Notes under the pieces: model-generated
What the model was told of the DNA's origin: nothing
Database searches by the model: none
Seen by the model: only the letters and a program-made list of their open reading frames with translations
Origin: Fomitopsis serialis
Taxonomy: Eukaryota > Basidiomycota > Agaricomycetes > Polyporales > Fomitopsidaceae
DNA length: 64,000 nucleotides
Direction of reading: 5' to 3'
Assembly (NCBI RefSeq): GCF_022376445.1
Contig: NW_025955020.1
Location: 1 to 64,000, forward strand
Position numbers and translations under genes: made by a program
Shown: piece after piece, positions 22,076 to 32,905 of the stretch
How positions within the stretch are numbered: position 1 is the stretch's first letter
Layout of the letters: every line of letters starts with the position of its first letter

Positions 22076-24854
22076 TTAGTGGCCAGTCGAGGAGCCGGAG
22101 AACGCCTCCCGCACGCTCTTCCTAAGCTCCTCATGCTCGCGCCCAACACTACCCTCATGCTCACGCAGCGATGCCGCCTGTATCTGGGATGCGGCCGCGC
22201 TAGGTGTCATGGCGCCATCGCTGTCCGCCTCCGTAATGTCCAGAATCCGACGTGCAAGCACTTGAATCTCGCCCTGGCCCTCACCCGTCTCCGTATCCTG
22301 ATACGAGTGGCTGGCGGAGTGATGCGAGTGAGGAGTGCCACCGACGGACGAGGTCGGTGTCGACGTCCGCGTCTCAGCGAGCTGCCGGATGTTGGGGATG
22401 AGGAGGTTGGAGCTACGGATGTTGCTGATGAGTTGGGGGTCTGTGAAGGTCTTTAGCATATTGTCGAACTTCAGCAAGTGATCCCGCTCACCGCCTGATT
22501 CCAACAGCTGCACTATGGTCCACACGGCGATGTGCTGGAAGGTGGCATCCGGGCTCGTCAGGAAGCGGTACAGGTAGCGGTGCATGCCACCATCAGGCTT
22601 GTCCCATACGTCGTTGAATGCAGAGTAGTCATCAGTGGTAGTCCGGCCATCTACATTGCATATGTCAGCGGATGAACGTGGGCGATTTTCGTCAGGAGCC
22701 GCTCACCTTTCGAAGACAAGTTGCCAAGGGCCGCCGCACTGTTGCCCTGCACCTCGGAGCTGGGCGAGTTGGTCAGAGGAATGAGGACCTCGCAGATGCC
22801 CATCTCGAGGAGCTGGCCCTTGAGTTCGTCTGGGATGTGTCAGCCATTGGCACAGAATTCAAAAGTTTTGAACGTACCACTCAAAGCAAGGACAGCAATA
22901 CATGCGGTCATCTCACTCTGAACATTCATTGGCACCTCGAGAACCAGCTCCTTTATGCTCTGAACGGCACCAGCCTTGACGATCGCCTGCTTGTTCTTCT
23001 CCGAACTTGCCGCGAGATTGCGCAAGGTCGAGATCGCGTGGCACTGAACCTCCTCGTTATCCTTGAACGAGAGAAGGTTGATCAGCGGCTGCAGGAAACC
23101 CGACTCGATGATAGGCGACTCGTTCTGCGGGTGGATGGACACGTTCCGGACGCAGGCAGCCGACGAAAGGATGAGTGGCAGGTACGTCGACTGTAGCAGT
23201 CGGAGGAGGTGCTGAAGACCATCCGCCTTCACGATCTCGAGTTGATATTCTCTGCATCACAGTCAGATGAGAAATATGGTAAGCTACACGATCTACTCAC
23301 CATCGCTAGCAAGATTCCGCAAAGCGAGTGCGGCCTGGCATTGCACCTTCAGACTTGGGCTGTCCATCAACTGCACCAAGCTTGCCACCAGCTTAGGCTC
23401 GCTTTGTGCCAGCTTCTTACGGTTGGTAGCTACAAAAACGTGAGCGCAGGCCAATCGCCGATCTATGTATGACACGTACCATCAACCGCGATGTTGCTCA
23501 GCGCCGTCGTACAGTAGTACTGTACGTCCGTGTCCGGAGAGTTGAGCAAACTGACAAGCACCGGGATTGCCCCTGCATTCACGAGCTGTTGGCGGTTCTC
23601 ATCTGAAATGCAACATATATCTGATCGGGCTTCGGATGCAGCAGAGAAAGAACGCACCAGAATGGGTCATGTTGAGCAGCGCGCCTGTCGCATTCCGCTG
23701 CACACGCATGTCCTTTGATCGAGCAAGGCGAGTTAGAGGAACAAGGGCACCGGACTTTGCGATCTTGGTCTTGTTGTCGTCTAGCGGCAGAAAGACAGTC
23801 AGCAGCCATGATCATGCGAGATGACATGTTGATAATTGAGGGTGGTCACGATTGTGCAACGGCCTAATGTATCCGAAATATCGAACGGACGTAACTGTCG
23901 GCGCAGAGGTATACAGGCAAAATCGAAGTACTTCACTTCGCTGCCAGTCGGTCTGGTAGCACGTTGCAGTGCAGGTCAGCTGGACATCAGTACGGTGTAC
24001 GTTTCCAGCCGCTATACACGTGTAACAGCTAGAAGACAACAAATCTGTCACCGGTGTCGACTCTACTCCACAGGGCGATTGGGGGAAGCAGGCAATCAGG
24101 GAATGCGCACTTGCACGGAGAACTCCGTGTCGCAAATGTCTTGTCCGTTGTCGGAAGCCCTCGCCTTTACCATGAAAACCGGGATTATGAGCAGGAAACA
24201 TACCGTGTGTCGCCAAGTTTGTTACACAGCCCACGGCGTTGCATTGCACTTCAACATTCGGGCTGAGCATCTGTCGGATGAGAGGCTCCAGGCCGCCCAA
24301 CTTGACGATAAGCAACTTGTTATCAGCTAGACGCTCCATGAGATCGACACGCTGCTGGAGATGCGACAGGCAGGATACGCACTGTTAACAGCGAGGTTGC
24401 CTAGTGCTGCGCTCGCGGCCCGCTGAACCTCGGTGTCATGACTGCCCAGGAGGAATAGGATGGGGTCAAGAGTATCGCGACCGACGGGGCGAACTTCCTT
24501 CTCCGTAATCTCCGCAAATGCCAGAGCGGCGCTTCGCTGCAGATCGACGTTGTCGGAAAACGAGAGGGTGGTGAGCGCGGAGAGCGGGGAACCGGAAAAG
24601 AAGTTGGTCGTCGTCCGGTCTGCCGCAATGTATACATTCAACGTTGTGCTCAGTCACAGATGTAGAGTATACGCACTCTCGAGATATTGGAGGAGATCCG
24701 CGACCGCCTCTCGCTCATTCTCAAGCAAGAGGGGTTCGTACGACTGAGACCTCCGGGAATGGACTGCAGGGTGTGTTACATAATTGACCCGAAGCGAAGG
24801 CGCGGCAATGTCAAACTTACAGCACGACTCGCAACAGCTCGCGACGACGCCCAT
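22076..24854 (-). CDS. VAC8: Vac8-type armadillo-repeat vacuolar membrane protein
   Basis: A lipid-anchored scaffold on the vacuole membrane, known in yeast for vacuole inheritance, nucleus-vacuole junctions and selective autophagy. Eleven exons: 24821-24854, 24677-24763, 24383-24619, 24204-24326, 23658-23780, 23480-23602, 23301-23429, 22878-23251, 22707-22829, 22492-22650 and 22076-22440. The N-terminus [11 protein letters not shown] has Gly2 for myristoylation and cysteines for palmitoylation. Then [22 protein letters not shown] leads into about twelve armadillo repeats (for example [60 protein letters not shown]), and a Ser/Thr-rich tail ends at TAA 22076. Five internal exons of 123 nt reflect one-ARM-per-exon repeats. 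Exon 8 is one base short (near 23248, in an A run). Corrected length is about 625 aa, as expected. It is divergent from CCA1. Confidence 0.95.
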
Positions 24855-25111
24855 TGTCGCAGAGAGAGAGGCTGGAGGAGGTGTGTCGGAGGGGCGGTGG
24901 TGATAGAAGACTGCAACGAGCCCGGATGCAACTTTGGGCGTAGTCGACGCCACGTGCGTGGGCGCTTTGCGCACCGGTCGCAGTCAAGTCGCGGTAATAC
25001 TCGCAGTACTCGCTGGGTCTCCCAACGCGTCGCGTATCTGCCTTGCTTGTCCTCCTGATCGCCATTCTAGAGCATTGGCTGCAAAGACACTAGGGGCAAG
25101 TAATTGTGCTC
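24855..25111. promoter_or_regulatory. Bidirectional promoter region of VAC8 and CCA1
   Basis: Only 257 bp separate the two divergent ATGs (24854 on minus, 25112 on plus). Both promoters must be within or near it. No specific element is named. Confidence 0.5.
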
Positions 25112-27310
25112 ATGCTGCTGGCGCTTTGCCGCCCTTCGCACGCGTTTCTTCCAGCAGTCCGACACTGGCATAGCTACTCTGTCCTACCAGCACGCATCCG
25201 CATTGGAAAGACACTTAGGCCCAAAAGAATGCAGGTCAGACTCACCGAGCAAGAGGACAAGATATGCACACTGCTAGACGAGTGCACAGCCTACATCAAG
25301 GAGACGGAAGGGTCGCAAACCTCATGTCGAATCGCCGGAGGGTGGGTCCGGGATAAGGTCGGGTTGACAGGAACTGAATGTGCTATCCTGCAACTGACAG
25401 CGGTCTTCGATCTTCTAGCTGCTAGGCTTGGACAGCAACGACATAGACGTTGCGCTCAGCGACATGATGGGCGTCACATTCGCGACCCATTTCGTCCACT
25501 TCTGTTCAAATGTGAAGGGACTGCAGGTGAAGGAAGTAGCGAAGATATCAAGCAACCCGGAGCAGTCAAAACACCTCGAGACGGCCAGGACCACAGTTCT
25601 CGGTCGGGACTGGACTTTGTAAACCTCCGAAGCGAAGAGTATTCTGAGGACAGCCGGATACCAACGCGAATAGTACGTGGACCGAGTACTCTGAACAATG
25701 CGCTTATCAATAGGCTTGAAAGACATATGGGACACCTCTGCAGGATGCGCTGAGACGAGACATCACAATCAATGCTCTGTTTTACAATGTACACACGAGG
25801 ACTGTAGAAGACCACACCGGCAAGGTGCGTGCCCCAGATGACTCGGAGGTATACCAGATATCAAACCCGATGAAGTAGGGTCTCGTGGACCTGAAGCAAG
25901 GCTTCATACGGACGCCTCTTGACCCTCTGGAGACGTTCAGAGACGACCCTCTGAGAGTTCTCCGAAGCATACGCTTCGGCGCCCGATTCGGCTTTGACGT
26001 CGATCGAAAGCTGAAGAAAGCAGCTCGTGAAGCTGAGATTCAGGTGCGTAGAGAAAATACGACATACTCAAACTCACTGAACGAAGATGCTCTGCTTCAG
26101 GAAGCACTGGGGCTCAAAATTAGCAAGGAACGCATTGGCCATGAAGTCGACAAAATGCTGCAATGCGAGTGATACATACATGCATCTGTCTCAGTCAGCT
26201 CATGTTGAACATATAGCCCGCGACCCACTCCGAGCACTCGACCTTCTCCTTGAGTTGTCCCTGTACTCGACCGTATTCCAGGCACCACAGTCAGCGGCGT
26301 CTTCCCAGTCTCTTGAGCCTGTGAACCACGCTTTAGCGGCTGGTTCAATATTCAGGGCCCTATGCAATCCCGACCATTCACCAAACCTGACTCCGGTACA
26401 TGCTACCCTTGTGGATCCGTTCGAGAAGAACATGGCTCTCCGCGGACGGCTTTACCTTGCATGCGCGCTGACCCCCTACCGTGACATCACCTACACCGAC
26501 GCCAGCGGCAAGCACCATCCTGCAAGTGAGATCGTCATTCACGAGAGCCTGAAGCTTGGTGCCCAGCACCACTATCTGGATGGCGTTCCATGGTTGTTCA
26601 GAGCCTGGAAGGCTATCGCTCCGGCGGTGGCCGACCTGGCACAAGGGCAATCTCCTGACGACAGGCGAAAGATTGGTGGGCTCCCCAACTACTACATAGC
26701 GTGCTGCTGCAAACTCACAACACTTTCGCGCGGAAGGTGTGTTCTTACGGCAACGGACCATCCACAGCCCACCGGTGATTCAGTGGGAGATATCGCTCTT
26801 GTTCTCCCTCGTGCAAGACCTCTTGCCTTTTTGGAATCCCTACACAAATCTTCTTGACGGTATATATGTATCTGTTATCCAGAGATCCGCCGGACTCATT
26901 CACCTGCAGAGACTAAGGCTTCGGAACGTATAGCTGTGTATAATGCCCTGGTGACGAAGGTAGAAGCGCTGGGTCTGACCGCTATGGTTGACGCCAAACC
27001 GATGCTCAACGTACGGATCCTACTCTCTTTGACTTTTCTGTAGCCTAATGTGTTCATGTTGCAGGGCCGGGAGGTTCTTGGGGCGCTGAATGCACCCCCG
27101 GGTCCTTGGGTTGCCCCCGTACTGAGTTCCGTGATGGAATGGCAGTTAGATCATCCGGAGGGCACCAAGGATGAGTGCCTCGAATGGTTGAAAGCGGAGC
27201 ATGCGGCGGGAAACATCGATATGTCTGTGCCGGCTAAGCCCCAGTTCAAGCGGGCTTCGCAGTCAGTTGTGGAGGAGCATGCCGCCGTCAAAAGGGCGAA
27301 GCCGACATGA
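25112..27310 (+). CDS. CCA1: tRNA nucleotidyltransferase (CCA-adding enzyme)
   Basis: It adds the 3' CCA to tRNAs in nucleus/cytosol and mitochondria. Exons read clearly: 25112-25357, 25419-25672, 25723-25824, 25879-26043, 26101-26168, then from 26217 through further exons to TGA 27310. Motifs: GGWVRDK-LLGLDSNDIDVALSD (class II NTase with DxD), then GTPLQDALRRDITINALFYN, LVDLKQGFI, DDPLRVLRSIRFGARF, EALGLKISKERIGHEVDKML, RDPLRALDLLLELSLYS, a C-terminal domain with EISLLFSLVQDLLPFWN, and TAMVDAKPMLNGREVLGALN. The in-frame ATG at 25112 adds 39 residues rich in Arg and His with no acidic residue (MLLALCRPSHAFLPAVRHWH...) before a second ATG at 25229. This is a likely mitochondrial presequence and alternative-start arrangement, as in yeast Cca1. 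Exon 2 is one base short near 25610, and the 26168/26217 junction is also off by one. Confidence 0.92.
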
Positions 27311-27636
27311 AGACCTACTTTCTGTCGTGTGGGGTTCGCGTTCAGACATACGTCTTCAGAAATGTATCGATAGTGTTGATATAATGTGAAGCGACTTTCC
27401 TGCGCTACGAACTACACATACAGGCCCAAGCCGATGCTGATAGATACAGAGGGGAGAGGGGAGATGTAACACTAGATGATCTAGGCGAGAACTGAGCAGA
27501 CAGTAAAGCGAGACGAGATGCGAGGCGCGAACAGCGAGGTGAGAGCGAAGATGTCGAGAGCCGGGAACGTCACGGCGAAAGCGAATTGTGTAATAGGGGC
27601 GGCGTCTATGTAAGAGCAGTGGTACGAAGCCGAGCA
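27311..27636. other. Convergent 3' intergenic region
   Basis: It lies between the 3' ends of CCA1 (+) and the HMG-box gene (-). No gene, RNA or repeat is recognised. Confidence 0.5.
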
Positions 27637-29208
27637 CTAATGCTCGGCAGCGAGCCAGAAGTCGTAATCAACCTCATCGTCAGTCTTGGGATCACCGGGC
27701 GGTGAGTGTGTGTCGAATGACGCAGGCTCGGGATCCAGGAGAGCGGAGGAGCGATCAGGGTTGAACATGGGGGATATGGAGAATGCGTCGTCGACAGCTC
27801 CCCGAAGGCGCCGTCATTCTCAAGGGTACAGACGGATACAGGGAGCATTAGATCTTGGGAGGAGGGTCGGACGTAGCCTTGTCCGTGTGCGTCGCGAGAG
27901 AAATCAAGGATGGCCGGAGGAACGTCGGGCCACTGCTTCATGGTGATCGTCGGAACAGGAGTGCCTCTCTCTACAGAGAAATGACGGTCGAAGTGTTTCT
28001 CATCGTCGACAGTCTGTGGTTCGCAGTGGGTATGAGAATCATCGTATATATGTAAGTGGCAGGACGTACAAGGTTAGGGGGCAGAGGCGGAAGGAAACAC
28101 GGGGGGTGAGTGGCTTCCAGCAGCTCAGATTCTCGCATCCCTGGATCTGGCAAGGATGGTATCTCGGGCGTCGAAGGCTCCATCTTGATTAATCGTCCTC
28201 ATTGGACGATACAGGAGAAGGGGTGCGCGTGTCCGGCGAGACCTGGCGCTGAACGCCGCGCCTCTGAGCCTTGGTCGCGCGCGTACGAATGCGCCGCGGG
28301 GGTATCACATACAGCACCTTCTTCCTGTCGTAATCCTTGATACGTTCCTCGAGCTCGTCGCCTTCGCATCCTTCGCCAAGAAGACGCGCCACGACATCAC
28401 AGCGCGAGAAGTCGCGGTTCGCGCCCTTACCGCCTCTCCGACGCGGGAGCCTCTCCTTCTTGAACACGGGTGAGTACTTGTAGTCGGGGTACGCCTCGGC
28501 GTGTCGTTGTTTCGCGAGTTCAGCCAGGCGTCGGTACGGAACGCGCTCGGACTCGGGGAGCGCGTTCCAGGCTGCGCCCGCCATGCGGCTGATCATGCGG
28601 TGGTCGCGCTCGACGGTGCTCTTGATCTTCTCCTTCGCCCAGAGCTCAGAACGGAAGAGCATGAACGCATTGGGCGGTCGCGGAATGTGGTCCGCATCCC
28701 GCTTGCGAGAGTGCGACGATCGGCGTATGAAGTCGAGCTCGGGGCACGAGAACGGGTTGGGAGAGAACGGAGGAAGGAAGGGGCCGGGCGACGGGGGAGT
28801 CTTGCGGGTCGAGCGTACAGCGGGGGCGGGCGACGCTCGTTCGCGCGGGCTTTCTGCCTGTCGATCATGCAGATCAAACTCATCAGGGTCTTCGAACACT
28901 GCAGTCCAATAAAAGCAGGTGAGTAAGAACGAACGTAGTGTGGACCCACAGAGGCAAACAGTGGGTAAATAGCAGTGAAGCACGTACCTGCGTCGCGCGG
29001 TGGCTTGTTCAACAGACGGCGGGACCTTCGAACGCTGCGCAAGGCGGGCATCGTAGTGGCGAGTAGGTAGGTGAGTCGCTGGTGTGCTAGGGAGCTGCCC
29101 GAGAGGGACTCGAGGACGAGAAGCTTCAAAATACGGAGGGAGTCGCATCTCGTCCTCGAGCCCTTCCCTTAAGAATGATTCAGGATCGCAGTGTAAGAAC
29201 GCGTCCAT
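27637..29208 (-). CDS. HMG-box (MATA/Sox-type) transcription factor
   Basis: A sequence-specific DNA-binding regulator, nuclear. ATG 29208 opens MDAFLHCDPESFLREGLEDE. An intron of about 89 bp lies at roughly 28990-28902. The HMG box (about 28705-28475) reads HIPRPPNAFMLFRSELWAKE...RMISRMAGAAWNALPESERVPYRRLAELAKQRHAEAYPDYKY, the RPxNAF...YPDYKY signature of fungal mating and sexual-development HMG proteins. A basic Arg-rich segment follows. Conserved-looking coding continues past the in-frame stop at 28189: MEPSTPEIPSLPDPG (about 28183), then after an intron TVDDEKHFDRHF (about 28015), and an acidic end DDEVDYDFWLAAEH with TAG at 27637-27639. Joining these needs single-base additions near 28188 and 27772 and at the first intron, so the 3' half is less certain. 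Mating-type genes are not otherwise apparent here, so I do not call this a MAT locus. Confidence 0.8.
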
Positions 29209-30403
29209 GGTAGGGCGGAGCAAAGAGACAGTCCGTATACCCGCCTCATGGCGACCTCGAGGACAATATTTGAGGTCTCTCCGAGCTTAATTATCGAGAT
29301 CTGGTGCGAACTGACTTTGAACCTCGGTGGCTGCATTTGTTCTGAATTATCTACCTCTCAGGGTAATGCGGCCAGGCCAATTTTGCCTGCCGCTGACATT
29401 CTGGCATGCAAATTGTTTCATCGCCCAGAATTGAGCCTAGTCCACCGTAAAGTGAGTCGCAATTTGCTACGACTTTCCTGACATTCAATATTCGTTTGTA
29501 TGCAGGCGCCACAGAACTTCCTCTCCAGCCACCGTCGGACTCTCTCATTCGGGCCTATCTATTGCTCGGATGCATGTGCCACTCGTGAAGAGCTGCGTGG
29601 CATTCTGCTGGAACCGCTTCACCTATGGCGCAGGTGCAGGATTGTCGCCCTCGTCTCCAGGCTCACAACATGACATCGCCCCCGCCCTGAGTTGGGCACA
29701 TGGCCTGACACGTTCACAGACTGTCGCGCTCGCCGCTGAGGTTACTTTTCGCTGAGGCTTTTACTGACAAAATACAGAACGCTGAGGCAGAGTCATAATC
29801 CTCGGTCGGGACAACATCCACTTCTGGAAACCACGAACCGTTCCAGTGATCGCTGATACAGCTGCGGTAGAGACTTCCTTCATTTCTGCAATTCGTACAT
29901 CCCTGGACAATGACTTAGGAGCGCGATTGTACGCCCAGAACGGCTATAAACAATGCGTCCGCCCACGAGACAGGCGTCTTTGTGCCGGTGCCGCCGCCTG
30001 CTTTCCGCCGAGGACGCGTTGATCGGGGATGTGCCACTGGACTACGCAGTGGCACACTACTCTATCTTGGTACTCGGGTCTAATCTCAGATATCGTACCG
30101 CTTCGTTCGGGTCTGAGGAAGCTCCCCGTGTCCGCGACTCTCATCTGATGTTTAATGATTCACACTCTACCATAGGGACCAGTGGCGTATATGAAAACAT
30201 GACGTTGAAATGTGCGATCTGTACACTAGCAGCACTATGCACCGTCCCGTTACGCGCCTGTCCCCTCGCTGTGAGAACCCTCTTCTGGAATTGACTCCTC
30301 TCTTCCCTGCCCTACCTTCTCTTTTCGTCTTTTTGAACCCGCAATCATATCCCTGTCATCGTTATCGATTCCTGCGTTCCCTCAGTACACGGTCAGTGGA
30401 GAC
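29209..30403. other. 1.2-kb region without an assignable gene
   Basis: It separates the HMG gene start from the ROK1 3' end. The plus strand has open pieces with plausible splice signals (about 29360-29455 and 29506-29631 flanking a 50-bp intron-like segment) and a 113-codon ORF at 29953-30294, none with a family I recognise. A 9-bp inverted repeat with a 7-nt loop (GTGCCACTG...CAGTGGCAC) lies at 30031-30055. Confidence 0.4.
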
Positions 30404-32449
30404 TCACCTCTTCTTGATAGCATCATTCCGTCCTACCCTACTTGCATTATTTACCACTTCTGCGCGCTTTACCTTGCCCATCTGACGCCGTTTCATTTTT
30501 GAAGGCTTTGGAAGCTTCAGGATCCACTCCGGGACTGAGGAACCAGATTGGAGGAGTACGTTGGCAATCCTAGAGGGCAAATCAGCATTCATGGTCACGG
30601 TGTGGCTCGGCGGTTTGTCACGGGGTGACTCTGGGATACTGCTAGGAACACTTACGTTTTGAGGAACGGCGCGTCCTCATTCGTGAAGTACGTTATCGCC
30701 TTCCCCTCTCTCCCAGCGCGTCCCGTGCGACCTGTAATACGCGTCAATGTCAACGACACGCTGCGTGCTAACGTGGACCAGAAAACATTCAGGACGCCCG
30801 CCGCTTACCGATTCGATGGACATAACTCTGAACGCTCTGTGGGAAGTCATAATTGATGACTTCTCTGACGCCCTTGAAGTCCATGCCTCGCGCCATGACT
30901 TCCGTGCTAACCATGACCCAGCTTTCCCCACGCCGCATGCGAGAAACGGCATCTTCCCGCTCCTTGTGAGTCATACCGGCGTGCAGGCAATCGACGTTAG
31001 GTACTCCATTGAGCACCAGTTCCTCTGCCAGAGACGTCGCGCGCGGCTGTGTCGAAACGAACACGAGGAGCGGTGGATTGTACGGCTGTGACAGGTATTG
31101 AAGAAGGGTAGGCAACTTCGACGGATCATCCGCCACGTAGGTGAGCGACTGTGCGATGAGCGGCAGCGGCGTGTCCCTGGATGGCTGTCAGCTTCCGCTG
31201 CATTGTCCACGGAGAGAACGCACTTCACCCTACCACCACTCGTATCGGATCTCGCAGCATGCTCATGGCGACTTTCTCTGCGCCCGCTGGGAGCGTCGCA
31301 CTGAACACAGCCTTCTGGACCGCTGGGTGTGTGCACGCTGCAATGACTTCTTGAACTTGTGACAGGAACTCTGTGTCTAGCATACGGTCCGCTTCATCCA
31401 GAATCACGTGTCGGACGCTGAAGGCTGTCAGATAGAACTCCAAGAAGGCGAGCATGCTACTTACTTATTAAGTTCCAGACCGCCTGCCTGGAGAGCCGAG
31501 ACCAATCGCAGAGGAGTACTGATGATAATGTCTGCCATCCAACCAAGCTTAGAGCGGCGCAGATCATCTCCATGGTGCAGACCTACCAACTTTGTCTCGG
31601 ACGCTTTTGTCCGCCAGAGTGCTAGCCGTCGCCTTACTGAAGAGCACGATTCTCCACTTCCGACCCTGAGCGAGCTTGAGACACTCGTTATGGATTTGGT
31701 GCGCCAACTCACGAGTCGGAGCGACGATGAGCGCGCGGACGCCCGTCCCGAACTCAGCTTTCGTCCGAGAAAGGGGCGAGCCTAGGAGGGACATGACGGG
31801 GAGCAGGTACGATAACGTTTTACCAGTACCGGTGGGAGATATAGCAGCAACATCCCGGGACTGGTGAGTCGTTATGAGACTGCGGGAACGGCAGAGTTGG
31901 GAGCGTACGCACCTCCATGAGAATTGGTATACCATGAGACTGTATACCAGTGGGTCGCTTGTACCCGCTCTGCGTCAAATTCGCGAGTAGGTGAGACGGT
32001 GTCTGGTACCGCTCCTGCAGTTGCTGGAAGGTTCTATGTGGTCTGGTACATTCGAGCCCTTCGTGGTGACACGGTGCCGCGGCATGGGCGGGTCGTCTTC
32101 GTCGGACACCTCTGCCTCCTCCGCCTCTCCTTTGTCCAGCTTCCGCTTCTTCCGTCGATCTGACGGCTCTCCACTCGCATCACCATCACCAGAGTCATTT
32201 GCCTTTGCTGGACGCTTAGCCGAACCACCCTGAGCATACTTGAAGAAGTCTAGCTCTGCAGGCAGGTCGCCTCGGGGGCTCGTGCGACCGCCTTGCCCTT
32301 GTCCTGCTTCGCTTTCTACAAGACCGCAGTTGAGCGCGCAATTTGATACTACACCACTAATCACCTACGTCGAAGAGCTGCACATCCCCCTTAAACCGTT
32401 TCTTGTCAAACCTGGCGCCTCCACGAGAGAGAAGCTGAAACGCTTCCAT
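30404..32449 (-). CDS. ROK1: DEAD-box RNA helicase Rok1/DDX52, 40S ribosome biogenesis
   Basis: A nucleolar ATPase acting in early pre-rRNA processing. The start ATG 32449 gives MEAFQLLSRGGARFDKKRFKG, the typical Rok1 opening. Exon 1 is 32365-32449 and exon 2 begins at 32315 with a charged linker (RRKKRKLDKGEAEEAEVSDE). Core motifs: F-Q-QLQERY upstream of RPTGIQSHGIPILME (Q-motif), SPTGTGKT (I), APTRELAHQI (Ia), LDEADRMLD (II, DEAD), SATLPAGAE (III), VSTEVMARGMDF (V) and HRIGRTGRAG (VI). The C-terminus is basic (KMKRRQMGKVKRAEVVNN, ending at TGA 30404), as in the family. One base appears missing near 32032 (between HIEP and FQQLQER). All later exons join in frame with GT-AG introns. Confidence 0.92.
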
Positions 32450-32905
32450 TCTTGCACTGGGATGCTATAGCCCTGTTTCGGGTGCACGTCTGGTTCGCTC
32501 GGATAGCTATCACTGGCAGATAGGACCAAAGAGAACGTAAGATGGGGAGCTCAGGTTATTCCAGCCGTGCCTTCAAGAGAGCTTGTTAAAACTCAAGAGA
32601 CTGAGATCTGAGACCCACGCGCTTGCGATCGAAAGTCGAGAAGTGCAAGTTTTCGGAGAAGGGATGCCATCACGTGACTGACGCGTCAAATCATAAACGC
32701 GTCTTAGGAACCTCCCGACTCCCGAGTCCTCAGTCCGGTCGACCCTTCGACTGCATCACGAAGCATGGTCGAACTTATGCACGAAGTATGTGATTCTCGA
32801 CGCAGAAGAAATAAATAAGATACATAGTGCAAGGATATCGAGGCTTCGGTGCATGCCAATCTCTATCTTCGATGTGCTGATAATAGCGAGAGCGTGTGGT
32901 GAATC
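32450..32905. other. Intergenic region between carrier 3' end and ROK1 start
   Basis: It contains the ROK1 promoter next to 32450 and the 3' flank of the carrier gene. AT-rich patches (ATAAATAAGATACATA near 32808) are present but no element can be named. Confidence 0.5.

Noticed and set aside
18951..27310. Reading SUB2, VAC8 and CCA1 as pseudogenes because of frameshifts
   Set aside because: Only isolated single-base deletions, splice sites and motifs otherwise intact, and the genes are conserved (SUB2 and CCA1 essential in yeast); sequence error is the simpler explanation.
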